64,000 nt of DNA from Lumbricus rubellus (taxonomy: Eukaryota; Annelida; Clitellata; Crassiclitellata; Lumbricidae), in NCBI GenBank assembly GCA_945859605.1, contig OX243828.1:27079649-27143648 (forward strand), written 5' to 3'. The translations under genes and the position numbers were made by a program. This document shows, in pieces, positions 1 to 11,314 of the stretch. Every line of letters begins with the position of its first letter. Position 1 is the stretch's first letter. The notes under the pieces were generated by a model, which was not told where the DNA came from, ran no database searches, and saw nothing but the letters and a program-made list of their open reading frames with translations.

Positions 1-157
1 GGAGAGGACTAGTTACAACCCAACATAATGCTGAGGCTAAGAAAATGAGATCGCTAACACTCTATACTCGTGCTTGCTGCCTAAAGGCTATAGCTTATAA
101 GGAACTGGTCTTCTTTTCCTCTTCTCATCCGAATGCATTTCCCCACTCATTCAAAAG

Positions 158-355
158 CCTTCCGAATACATGCTCCAGTCCCACATCCCAAACCGTGCCT
201 TATCCATGCGGACTTTGGCGTACGTGTGTCTGGTTCTGATTCAACCAACAAGGTCAGAGTCCTCCTCCTCCACCTCTCACGACTAACAAATGAAGAAGGT
301 TCCGTGGAAGTAGTCGAGGACGTCAGTATTATAGCTCTTGATTCCATTCGATCAG
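158..355 (+). CDS. Internal exon of an unidentified gene entering from the left edge (partial)
   Basis: The reading frame is open from the left and coding-like. It includes the segments HADFGVRVSGSD, VRVLLLHLSRLTNEEG and SVEVVEDVSIIALDSIRS, an alternating hydrophobic/charged pattern expected of beta strands. A pyrimidine-rich stretch (about 108-155) precedes an AG at 156-157, which I take as the acceptor. The exon ends at 355 before GTATAA, leaving one base (phase 1). I do not recognise the family. If unspliced, the frame closes at a TGA about 35 bases later, so either splicing or a frameshift is required. The start is the less certain boundary. The sequence looks like an extracellular or secreted domain, but that is inference only. 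Confidence 0.4.
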
Positions 356-386
356 GTATAACCACCATATTATTGCGACCATGCAG

Positions 387-631
387 CCGATGAGGACTGC
401 AGCAGACCCATCTGCAGGACCATGCATCAATCTCTCCAGGGAAGGTCGTCGTCGTCGTACCCAATGTTTGCTCAAGCTGTGCTTTGTTTGCTGTCGTCTC
501 TTTTCGCGGCCAGCATACTATATACGCTCGGAAAATCGATTGGCATCCTACAGACTCCGAATAAGTCTACTTCTGCTGCTGCTGCTGCTGCTGCTGCATG
601 CCACTCTAAACCACCGTCTGCTAAACCTTGA
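387..631 (+). CDS. Possible membrane-anchor exon of the left-edge gene
   Basis: From the AG at 385-386, a frame compatible with the phase-1 donor at 355 runs through DEDCSRPICRTMHQ and then a hydrophobic segment, MFAQAVLCLLSSLFAASILY, which would suit a membrane span. An eight-Ala run encoded by a GCT repeat follows, then a stop at 629-631. The difficulty is that the intervening intron would be only 31 bases, which is too short for normal splicing. Alternatives are a real frameshift (pseudogene), an assembly error, or a chance open frame. The alternative last exon at 701-853 is not reached by this frame. Confidence 0.25.
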
Positions 632-700
632 CGAAGACGACGCATTTGCTAGTAGATACCCACTCGTGCGTCGACGTCACTATTTAATGACTGCCTCTAG

Positions 701-853
701 CGACATCTATCCAAGTTGCGGCAAGATTATTCGGAGGAGAGTGACATTGTTGCTCCCGCAAGACTCGTTCACATCTCGGATATGGAACGAGACTTTGCCG
801 ACATGTGTACGGTATATCGGAATGGCTTCGTCGCGGCACACATCAGGCCATAA
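701..853 (+). CDS. Probable terminal exon, cytoplasmic-type tail of an unidentified protein
   Basis: A 50-residue frame opens directly after the acceptor-like ACTGCCTCTAG (ending at 700) and ends with TAA at 851-853. It has the composition of a genuine C-terminus: HLSKLRQDYSEESD, then APARLVHISDMERD and FADMCTVYRNGFVAAH. It needs phase 0, so it does not join directly to the phase-1 donor at 355 unless an extra exon or the internal acceptor near 732 is used. I do not recognise it. It may be the last exon of the left-edge gene or an alternative end of it. Confidence 0.35.
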   Translation, partial: RHLSKLRQDYSEESDIVAPARLVHISDMERDFADMCTVYRNGFVAAHIRP

Positions 854-1861
854 AATCCGAAACCCGAAAAGTATTTGATTATATTAATCTAGTTAAGCCA
901 GACGACCGACATGGTGGAGAAACGGTGGTAAACACAGCGGTCGTAAGATCAGAATTATGCACATGAATGAGTGAAGACGAAAGTTCAGACAAATCAATGC
1001 AAACACTGATCGCTTTTATTCAAACTAATCTACCAAAACTGTACGGTAAAGAAGAAAGGCCAGAAATGGTTCTGAGTGGTAAAGAGAGAGTGGTGCAGAC
1101 AAGGCATACAACAATAGAGGGTGAGATGTAGACACGATGAAGATCATAAAGTACAGGCTGTACATCAATGCAACATTCGTATTTAGGCATGGAATTCGAA
1201 AGAAAGGACGGAAGTGCGGTACGGGAAGTAAGCTATACGGTAATGCAACTTACTTATGTCTACATCAAAAGTCAGAAGTCACTCTGACCTAATGACCTTT
1301 CATGTTGTGCACAACCTAACATACATTAGGTATACGATCAGGTAAGAAAGAGCCAGGCAAGGAAACTGGTCACCATTAAATAAACTATTGTAACTGGAAT
1401 CAACCGGAATTTAATACAGCAACACTTCAAAGGCAACTAACCAATCTGAGGGCACTCGAGATCTGCACTAGCCTATAATTAATTATAGATGATGTCAAAA
1501 GTCACCATGACCTGGCATGTCATCAACAAGCCAAGAAATGCATCGGATCAACAAGCCAAGAAATGCATCGGAAACCAGAACAGTCACCAGATAAGGGACC
1601 CCACCCACCTCCACCCCACCCACACGTACACACACACACACACCATCCAATGGCTTCCCGTCTGCAGCGGACAGACAGTGTGTCATGCTCTTAATCTCGG
1701 GAGCAAGTGGCGCCGATAGAGAGTGGACAGCAGCATGCGACAGATGGCAGCACTTGCAACGCACGATGACGTAGCACCACCGCTGCCGAGAAGTATCTAT
1801 CCTTGAACAATGCTCTCACAGATTGGCGGTTCCGTGGTTAAAGGATACACATGAGATACAC

Positions 1862-1928
<67 letters not shown>

Positions 1929-2628
1929 CGACGACGATGATGATGATGATAGCACCAAAGGAGGTCGTTGCACACAGATCTACAGGATATGAATGAGCAA
2001 TCGATCAGATCTGAACAATGTGATCCATCATTGTCAGTGACATCTAACGAAATGCCAGCACCACAATCATCCGGATACATATCGTATAACACCAACCAAG
2101 GGCTTCTATAATTTTGGCGCTTTTTATGTCTACAGCGATCCGCGTGTACGCCGTGTATAGACGCATTAGTGTCGTCTCCAACGAGACATGGCTTTAGAGA
2201 AGACAGTAGAAACTACTTTGCATGAGGAGGCGGTGCTTTAAAGTGCAACTAATTTCGCAGTCAATGCACGTGTCCCTTCTATTAAAGCCTATACTAAGGA
2301 GGGACCGAGGGAGGGTTATTATTAGAACGGATGGACCAAGTCTGGCTATCTGCAGGCTAACTAAGATGAACGTCAATCAGCTAAGTCTGGACCGGCGACG
2401 GCTGTGGCGCGTTGTCGAGTCTGAACATGCAGCGGCTAAGTATTGTGCAGCGGCTAAGTATTGAGACGTATTGAGGCTGGATGTTTTGGAGAATAAAATT
2501 CCCGGATGAGCTTAAGAGGCAGCAGACGACATGTCGTGTTTGTTCAACGGTCCAATAGAAGTCTACATGATCTCATTGGACACAACGCGTTTTAACGATT
2601 CACATTGACAACATGTGGGAAAGTAGTA
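854..2628. other. Intergenic stretch, no gene seen
   Basis: No frame here looks coding. It contains a doubled GGATCAACAAGCCAAGAAAT-type repeat near 1540-1575, a short CA run at 1628-1644, a (GAT)n microsatellite at 1862-1944, and a doubled GCAGCGGCTAAGTATTG near 2430-2463. Confidence 0.5.
1862..1944. repeat. (GAT)n microsatellite
   Basis: About 28 tandem GAT triplets with a few GAC variants at the right end. The reverse strand reads as poly-His, which explains the open frame there. Confidence 0.9.
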
Positions 2629-2693
2629 GGTGGATTCGAACCCTCCTCCGGCTCCAAGGCAGCGACGCCACCACTACACCACCGCGTCCCACG
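2629..2693 (-). mobile_element. SINE family A, head fragment
   Basis: This is the tRNA-like head only. On the minus strand it reads GCGGTGGTGTAGTGGTGGCG, then a B-box-like GGTTCGAATCC. The tail seen in other copies is missing. Confidence 0.6.
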
Positions 2694-4580
2694 TTGCTCA
2701 GCCAGTGCATGCAGAGATCAGAAGTGGCAAGACTGAAGAGTATATACAATACATGTATAGATGGGATATACATTAAGTAGTAAATCCAATTATTTGAATG
2801 TATTATACGTCAGATCTGCATGGGTGTACAAACCAAGTATAGCCGAATATTATAATAGCCGAGTATTACGAATGGTAATTCGTTTCAAATAAATTTCTGC
2901 ACTAGTAGTAACTACCTATAACACAATTCTCATTTCAGAAATATATATATAAGCAATAAAACTTAATTGACTTCCACTGTCGTCTTTCAAATCGTGATTT
3001 TGTGGTGAAGCAGAGTTATGAAATATAATATTTCTACCATTTCTGCAATTATTTTATTTGCAACTATAATTATGTGTGTGTAGACTCTATGTATATCATA
3101 TTTTGCTGAGAAGAAAACTTCCGAAAAGTGTAGGAAAAAATTCTTCAGCCAAAGTAAATGTCCAAGGCTATTTCCGGCTGTTCTTGCATGTTTCTCAAAT
3201 TAGATTAAGGCAATAATTCCAGTGGGATTACTATGTCACAAACTGCGCTAAATGAGTCTCAAGATAAAAAGAGAGCGCCTTAAAATAAAATTGCGGACGG
3301 TTCTTCAAATGGTGAAATATCAATTTCCTGCAGGACTTGTGTCAATTTTAATTGACAAAAACATATCTCTCTTGGCATTGCACCACTAGAGCAGCAGTCA
3401 CACACGTCCATTCATGAGAGGGGATGTGAAGTAAGGAAGGAAGAGAGGAGAAAAATGCACTCGCATGCACGGCGGCAATAGCAGCAGCAGCACTCTGGCG
3501 CCGCGTCCGAACGACGATTCTTCTGTTTATGGGAAAAGAGCGGAAAGACGACAGCTGCACGAAACGGTCACCATGGTAACCGGGAGAGCGTTTTCACTAC
3601 AGCCGGGGGGGAAGCCATTTGAAGAGACGACGACAACGAAGACGACGACAAAGTAGAAAGCAAACATATATATACGGTCAAATACCGTCAGACTATAAGG
3701 ACTATGACGACGAAGAAGTATACGTCCACAGCATTTCATCGTAAGTAAACGGTAAGGATTGGTAAATAACGGTGTAGGGTAGAGCAAGGGCGTTGCCAGG
3801 AAACATTTGAGAGTTTCCACAGTATGCCGTTATGGAAGTTGAAGGTAAAATAAACTATATATGACCATTGACCAGTTAACGCAACTTAAGTAATTCAGGT
3901 GAAACAAAGTATACGTAAAAGTAAATATTATTCATGTAAATTAAGTGCCAGCTAAGGTAAAATAAGGCAAATTAATAAAATAAAAGTAAACCAAGATTTG
4001 TTTATTGCACACAAAAGTCAAACAGTACAAACATGAGTCAACAAATACAGTGCAAGGAGTCAGGAAAAGCAAATAGCCTATACCTGACCCCACTTCCTCG
4101 ACTATTTTTCATGCATGCTAGTATTAAGGTACTAGTAAGGATTACTAAGGTAAGTAAGTATAAAACAAGAGAAGTTAATAGGAAAATCAATGAATTACTC
4201 AGAATTTTTTTATCCACACATACAATCGTACATCCCAAGCATATTAATGTTGACCGAAACCACCATATACAAGCCTACATGTAAAAGCACTTCCCAATAA
4301 CAATATTTTGAGCACGTTCTATCAAGATGGAAACGGTTGGCATGGTAACAAATCCTATATATATACAGCCTAAGCCAACAACGAAGGCCTGCCGTTGCTA
4401 TGACAACAGAAGAGGAGAGCAGAGCTGCTGAACGCCTACCACAGAGCGAAGTGACGACGCTGCTTTCTTCGTGCACAAACTTTCGTGTCACCGCTTCCTC
4501 CATCGTCTGCTTCACCTGCAAAAAATAAATTCACAAAAATTTTACAAATAATTCGTCTCAGCATCTCATCTGAACCGTTG
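2694..4580. other. AT-rich intergenic stretch, no gene seen
   Basis: No coding-like frame and no clear transposon were found. It carries scattered AT-rich runs and a short CAG run (about 3480-3492). Confidence 0.4.
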
Positions 4581-4587
4581 TTTCAGT

Positions 4588-4880
4588 GGCTATCCATCCA
4601 TCCATTCTTCCTTCCATCCATTCATCCATCCACCCACCCACCCACTCACTCACTCACTCACCCAACTATCCAACCACCCACCCGTCCGTCCATCCATCTA
4701 CCTATCCATCCATCTATCGATACATCTATCCATCCATTCCACCCATCCTTCCATCCATCCACCTATACTCACTCACCCAACCATCCGACCACCCATGGCA
4801 CCCACCCACCCGTCCGTCCATCCATTCCTCCATCTATCCATCCCTCCATCCATCTATCCATCCATTCCATCCCATCCATC
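4588..4880. repeat. (CATC)n/(CACC)n imperfect microsatellite
   Basis: About 290 bases of CATC, CACC and CACT tetranucleotides with drift. The long Ser/His/Pro/Ile frames across it arise from the repeat. Confidence 0.9.
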
Positions 4881-6049
4881 TAATTAAATTGGTTTTTTCT
4901 CTTTGCGTGTCAAACTCCAATTCCAGCCCACCAAAAAACGATCGAATTAATTGCATCTGTCTGTCGTCATCAGATTGCACAGTCTCGTCATCCAATTTCC
5001 ACTCGTTTTACACGCAGCAGTACATGCATGCGACTCGGGAATTTATTCTCGGGAATTTATTCGTCTATTTAAATATTACTAAATTATTGTTATTATTGAC
5101 AATGTTATTGGTATCGTTATCATTATTGTCATTATTCAAGGTGAACGACAAAACCAATTGGCTACTACGTAACGAATACAGTCACCTCATTTCACTGACT
5201 TATTTCAATGAAAATTGTTGTCAATTTGTAAAGTTTTTGATCCATTCAATTTGATTAAAATTTGAAGAAAACTGCAACATTTGAACTATTTATCACAATT
5301 TAAAAAATTTAATACACCAACATATTCTGCCTCCCTCCCAGTGCTTTGTCAATTTATCCACTGTTTTTACTGCACCTTGCTGCAGTTCGCCAATATAATA
5401 TATATAATTTTATTATATATATCATATGTATACATATATATTAGCGATATATATATCCAATATTACTTATTTGACTTTAATATTTGTCAATCTGCAAACT
5501 GTCTACTATTGTTTAGCCATTTATTTTCCCTTGCTATGCAATTTGTTAACTATAATCATCATTATCATCCACTGAAGTTGCAATGGCTAGTCTAATTCTC
5601 TACATTTTGTCAATTACTTGTTTTGCGGTTCCCAAAACCAGCAATGCCAATGTTTATGGACCTAAGTATTTCAAATTCACCGGAATTCACAACACAACAA
5701 GAAAACAATTGTGCCACATAAGTCTAAATTTAATTAGACATAATACTCACGCACTCAATGGGTTAAAATTTACCCTTAAATACAAAGCCACAGACAGATG
5801 AAAACAGACTGACAGGTTATATAGGTCATGTCAAAGTTCACCCAATAAGATTGCACTGGTATTATATAACCTTAATGCACTGTGATCATTTGGACCGACT
5901 ATCTAATTAGTAATCATGTAATAACGTCAATTATTATTGATAATCAACTTCTGCAAATGGTATAATTCATCCTTGGCAGCATCCATATACAATTTTATAC
6001 ACAACACGCATAGAATTATATAAAAACTAAGGATATCCTTACACACAAA

Positions 6050-6260
6050 GACATAGGACAACAGCACCAGAAACAGACACACACATACACACACAGAATA
6101 TACAGTGCAGACAAATATGCAAGACTATATGTACAGAAAACATAGGTCTATACATGACAAACAAGCAGACAAACAACAAACACTCAGAGCAACAGACAGA
6201 CACACACAGAGACAGGTAAAGAGACAGAGAGAGACAGAGACAAGGAGATAACAACAGACA
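6050..6260. repeat. ACAGA-rich low-complexity tract
   Basis: Purine/CA-rich ACAGACA-type repeats. Similar tracts recur at 7030-7120, 7560-7830 and 10,045-10,200, suggesting a common tendency rather than one locus. Confidence 0.7.
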
Positions 6261-6794
6261 GAACAGGTATAAACAAATACGAGCAAACAGACTGGCAGAT
6301 AAAAATGATGGGGGGCGACACCAACGACACAGAAATTCCAGCCCAAGCTCACAGGTAGGTGCATAAAAAAGCAGACAGACAAATGAAGACATTTCAGGCA
6401 GACATCTACATATACACAGACAACAAACCTACTAACTGTGTGCAACTACACATGCATTTCAACAAAGCCCACTCGTCAACCACCACAACCACCTCCATCC
6501 CCATCTCCACTCCCCAGCCTCCCTCCACGTCCATACAAACAATAACGCAACAACAACAGAGGACCTATTTCGATTATAGTATTGTGTTACCCACTGCTGT
6601 CTGTTCTCTGATATATAACATAATATTTCTATTCACTTACAAACACAACAAGGATTTCCTGATACTTAAGACTGACTTAACAAAATATAATGTCTCACAG
6701 TGAAATTCTACGTTTGTAAGAAGAACACTCCAAACTTTTATTGAAATAGGCCTATACATGTATATATATCGTTTATTCATTTATTTCTCACATT

Positions 6795-7003
6795 TGCTAT
6801 ATCGCCCTTCGAGCTCTCTAGTCTACTCAGAGGCGCTCTCAACTACAGCACTGACAATGCATAGGAGCTTCATGCCGATGTGCATGAGCAATTGCAACTG
6901 AAGGACTTGATCAGGGTCCCTACGCGGCAGCTTGAGTCAGATTTGAACCTGGAACACTCTGGCTCCAGGGCACCTAGCCCCCCCTACACCACCCTGTACC
7001 ACA
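6795..7003 (-). mobile_element. SINE family A, near full-length copy
   Basis: Read on the minus strand, this has the tRNA-like head with the B-box-like GGTTCAAATCTGACTC. The body follows (AGGGACCCTGATCAAGTCC, then GCAATTGCTCATGCACATCG) and then the GAGCGCCTCTGAGTAG tail seen in the other copies. It is diverged from the copies at 38,047 and 62,172. Confidence 0.7.
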
Positions 7004-7799
7004 ATATATATATATATAACATAATTTTACATATGTGTACACACAGAGACAGACATAGACAAACAGAGAGGCAGAAAGAGACACTGACAGACAGGCAGAC
7101 AGAGAGAGACAGAGACAGTGCTGTGGCTGTGAGACAATCAAGGATATGGTGTCAAACAACTTGATTTTCTTAGCCTCGGCATGTGAGGAGGGTAGGTGGC
7201 CAGTCCTCTCCCTCGCTGTCTCATCTGCTCACCGACAGTGTACAGTCAGTGCGCTCATTATATCCAAACTGGTTCAGAGATGCAGGTATAGAAGACAAGT
7301 GAAAATAAATTTAATCCCCATAGCGAGAATATGAACCCCAACCTGCGACCCGAAAATCCAGCTTCATAACAACTAGAATATCGCTCACCCTATATAATAT
7401 AATCTGCCAAATCGGACATAAAAATCCAATAGTCGGAATCTGTCGGATGTGGAGCGAAAAAACGCTGGCAGCTGGAAAGGGAAGAGGAAGAAGAGGAAGA
7501 GGAGGATTGGATGGCAGTGAATGGACGATGAAAAACCAATGAAAGGCATTTCTATAGATGGGAATATAAAGAGAAAGAGGGAGGCAGGGAAAGACACGAG
7601 AGACAAGGAGGAAAAGACATAGACACAGAGACTGACAGACGGACAGAGACAGACAGACAGAGACATGGACGGAGGGAGATATGGAAAGACAGGAGAACAA
7701 AAGGAGACAAAGACAAACAGGCATAAATAGAGAAATAGAGAGAGAGAAGGAGCGAAGCAAGGAAGGAATACATAGACAGACAGACAGAGACACAAAGAG

Positions 7800-7830
<31 letters not shown>

Positions 7831-7969
7831 CAGAGGCAGAATAGAGAAGTGATGATGAATGAACGGTTTTACTGGGCGAATATAGTCGACGAAAATCCCG
7901 GACGGCAGAAAAGCTTCGACGGGCGAGGAGTGAAGGGGGGGTGAATTGCCTAAAGGAGGAAATCGTATA

Positions 7970-8285
7970 TCATCATCCTCTGACGTCGGTCTTCTCCTTC
8001 CTCTCCTCCTTCTTCTTCTTCTCCTCCTCCTTCTTCTTCTTCTTCTTCTCCTCTTTCTTCTTCTCCTCTTCCTTCTTCCTCTGCTCCTTCTTCTTCTTCT
8101 TCTCCTTCTCCCTCTTCTCCTCCTTCTTCTCTTCCTTCTCCTTCTTCTTCTTTTCCTTCTCCCTCTCCTCCTTCTCCCTCTCCTCCTTCTTCCTCTCCTC
8201 CTTCTCCCTCTCCTCCTTCTCTCTTCCCTTCTTCTCCTCTTTCTCCTCCTTCTTTTCCTTCTTCTCCGTCTCCTTCTCCTCCTGC
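7970..8285. repeat. (CTT/CTC)n polypyrimidine tract
   Basis: About 310 bases, almost purely pyrimidine on the plus strand and purine on the minus strand. It is mirror-repeat prone. All six frames are open, so the Arg-, Glu-, Ser/Phe- and Leu-rich open frames are artefacts. Confidence 0.95.
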
Positions 8286-8689
8286 CCTCGGGGTCATCGT
8301 TGACGCACATAACGACGACGACGACAATTCCTCGTTCCACGGATGAACTAAATCCGCTTTCTGCCAGCAGAGTCTTCCATTTTATTCATCACCAAATTCT
8401 GAGAAATTGGACATCGTGGCGAATACGCAATCCGAATGGTAAAAGAGGCTGTCATGTAATATAATCTTCATTTAATTAAAAAGCAATAAAACTGACACAG
8501 CGCAGTATGATTGCAATTCATAGACTTTATATCCTGAGTCGAATTTATCTGTCGGCAGCCATACAAGGCGTCCAACACGTCCTACTGCTCAGTTTACCAT
8601 CACCATCTGTTGAATGGAAGGTTGAGTGGAACTGTAGGAGGGTTGCATCCCGCATCCCTGCACGCTTTGTGCCAGTGTTATACCATTAC

Positions 8690-8805
8690 CCTGAACCCCC
8701 CCCCCCTATTGTGCACAGGTTCAAGCCTCCGTTCCTGACCATGAGGGTCAGTATATATAGGGCTTAAGCAAGTCCTTCACTCACCATTGGCCAGCGTCAC
8801 CGCTT
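8690..8805 (+). mobile_element. SINE family A, degenerate fragment
   Basis: A B-box-like GGTTCAAGCCTCC is followed about 60 bases on by AGCAAGTCCTTCACTCACCA, the body motif of family A. Confidence 0.4.
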
Positions 8806-9075
8806 GATACTTAGTCATCAGATGCTGGAGCTAAATAATTGCATTTATAGAAATAAATAGTAATTAAATCAAATACAGGATAAACTCATCTAGGATCCAC
8901 ACACTGTATATGTAACATGAGTGAAGCGCTTATCTTGTACCAGCATTTCCCAACATGGTTTACGGTAAACGCTAAATCCATTACGGCAACACTGAATAAA
9001 CGAAAGCTATTTCCATTCAAATTCCTCGTCTCTTGACATGTGGATAATAAACCAACAGATTCCAAAGATTGGAAG

Positions 9076-9116
9076 ATGCAAATGAGATGCAAATGAGATG
9101 CAAATGAGATGCAAAT
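9076..9116 (+). promoter_or_regulatory. Four tandem POU octamer motifs (ATGCAAAT)
   Basis: Perfect ATGCAAAT octamers start at 9076, 9087, 9098 and 9109, spaced exactly 11 bases, about one helical turn. The array is a short GATGCAAATGA minisatellite. ATGCAAAT is the classic binding site of POU-domain (Oct) factors. Whether it is used is unknown, and the nearest recognised gene is over 8 kb away. Confidence 0.5.
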
Positions 9117-9357
9117 GAAGAGAACACGTTTTCCACGAGTGTTCTCTTATCGCGATCCAAACACCTTAGACGTTCTTTTCTGCTGCAATGAATTGATGAT
9201 TTCTTAACCTTCTCAATCTCTCACGAAGTTGAAAGAACTTGGTCTATGATGAGATGTCTACTCCATTAAACATGGAATTCTATAGCAGCAGATTTTTATA
9301 GCACCTCTAAATGAGACATTTATCGGTGGCACTCCTGGCCTTATAATAAAAACACAG

Positions 9358-9560
9358 ATATCGTCATCATCACCCTCATCACAATCATCATCACAATCAT
9401 CACAATCATCATCATAATCATCACAATCATCATCATAATAATCGTCACAATCATCATCATCATAGTAATCGTCACCATCACCATCACCCTCATCATCATT
9501 ATCGTCACCATCACCATCATCGTCGCCGCCACCATCATCATATTCATCATCATTGTATTG
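9358..9560. repeat. (ATC)n imperfect microsatellite
   Basis: About 200 bases of ATC triplets interrupted by CAC, GTC and AAT. The minus strand reads as poly-Asp and explains the open frame. Confidence 0.9.
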
Positions 9561-10349
9561 CATTTATAGCACGCGCATGAATCAGCAAATCCGATTCTGA
9601 GTTGGACAGCAATAACTGCAGTGAATGACTTGGTCAAGATCTCAACCAACACACGTGACCACCGTATCAGAGAAGGAGGAGAGGGACGACCAAGAGCCCC
9701 TTTACTTCCCCGCTCTCACCCCACTACAAGTCAAGTGTTCCACTCATCCGCTCTGGTTCCCCAAAGCCAATCAGCCGCCTCTCCCACAAATTATTAGTTA
9801 TTTTCGGAAATCATAAATTTAGCTGAGCACCTGCAGCAGCGGTGGATGTCAGTCTTGAAGAGAAGCCTGTTACAAATGATCACAGCCACAATAATTATTA
9901 GTTGAATTTGTTTTCTGTTTCACTGTTCAGTTTGAATCAATGCTATGTTCTTTTCTTCAATTAAACTGAATAAATTAATAAAGTATCAGATAAGTACGCC
10001 CAGCACAAAAAGATGATAGGTCACTAAAATTAATGTTGAGAAAGACGAGAGAGAGACAGAGACATAGAGAGAGACAGACAGACAGACATACAGACAGAGA
10101 CAGAGTGAGAGAGAGACAGACACACAAAGCGACAGACATACACAGAGAGACAGACACAGACAGAAAGAGATAGAGAGAAAGAGAGACACAGAGATATAAA
10201 AATCTCCATAACACCACAGTAACTTCCAACCAGCCACATTAAACGGCCCACTTCATCTCCATATTTTTAGACATTTCTTTCTTATTAATAACCATATTAT
10301 CAAGTGCCATTATCTAACAATAAAGCACCAATCCATGGTGCTGGGCAGC

Positions 10350-10475
10350 AGTGAGTAAAGGACTTGAGTCTCAAGCCCCCTCCCCCCTATACAATAACCG
10401 ACTCAGAGGCTCAGAAGGATTGAACCTGCACTCATCGGGCTACAAGGCTAGTGGTCCAACCAACAGACCAAAATC
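10350..10475 (-). mobile_element. SINE-like fragment, diverged
   Basis: On the minus strand it shows a tRNA-like head with B-box-like GGTTCAATCCTTC and TTGTAGCCCGATGAGTG. It then passes through unrelated C-rich sequence to a GGACTTGAG-like body remnant. Confidence 0.35.
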
Positions 10476-10882
10476 ATGTCCCACTCCCACACAGTGCCTC
10501 TGGTCGCAACTTTTTGCCAAACGCCATCTGATCGACCGTGCCTGTCGGCTAAAAGCATGCTGCCTTGAACATGCTGCCTGGACGACGTTCCTCTCCCTAC
10601 GGCCTGTAGTAGTAATCTACCTCCGCACGCTTGTCAGCAATGCACCGCACCGGCCCAGAAAAGCCCAGTGCTGCATATTAAACAGGAATGCGGATATGAA
10701 AGTGAAATATGCCACAGAGCCACAAACGCCTGTCGGCCTCTCAATAAAGGATTGGCTGTCAATTATAGCTGTGGGCTGATCATTGACACCATCGACCCAC
10801 GGTTAATTGATTTGGAAAAAAGTGAAGCCAGCAAAAATTTACGGCCAAGTCAGCTGTGGAGAGACTCTGAATAAAACAGCCT

Positions 10883-11314
10883 CATACATGTAGCTTCACA
10901 TACATGTACACATACATGTAGCTTCACATACATGTACACATGCATGTAGCTTCACATACATGTACACATGCATGTAGCTTCACATACATGTACACATACA
11001 TGTAGCTTCACATACATGTACACATATATGTACACATACATGTAGCTTCACATACATGTACACATACATGTAGCTTCACATACATGTACACATACATGTA
11101 GCTTCACATACATGTACACATACATGTAGCTTCACATACATGTACACATGCATGTAGCTTCACATACATGTACACATGCATGTAGCTTCACATACATGTA
11201 CACATACATGTAGCTTCACATACATGTACACATATATGTACACATACATGTAGCTTCACATACGTGTACACATACATGTAGCTTCACATACATGTACACA
11301 TACATGTAGCTTCA
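10883..11314. repeat. 28-bp minisatellite, about 15 copies
   Basis: The unit contains TAGCTTCACATACATGTAC followed by ACATACATG. Copies differ mainly by ATACATG versus ATGCATG, and two copies are interrupted by ATATATGTACACATAC. TACATGTA inside each unit is self-complementary. Confidence 0.9.

Noticed and set aside
4586..5254. 222-codon Ile/His/Ser/Pro-rich open frame
   Set aside because: The first half is the CATC repeat. The rest is AT-rich without coding character.
7552..8340. Long Arg-, Glu-, Leu- and Ser/Phe-rich open frames on both strands
   Set aside because: All arise from the CTT/CTC tract, where every frame is open. There is no splice or codon signal of a gene.
10351..10779. 142-codon open frame
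   Set aside because: Its start lies in a SINE-like fragment, no family or splice pattern is recognisable, and composition is like the flanks.
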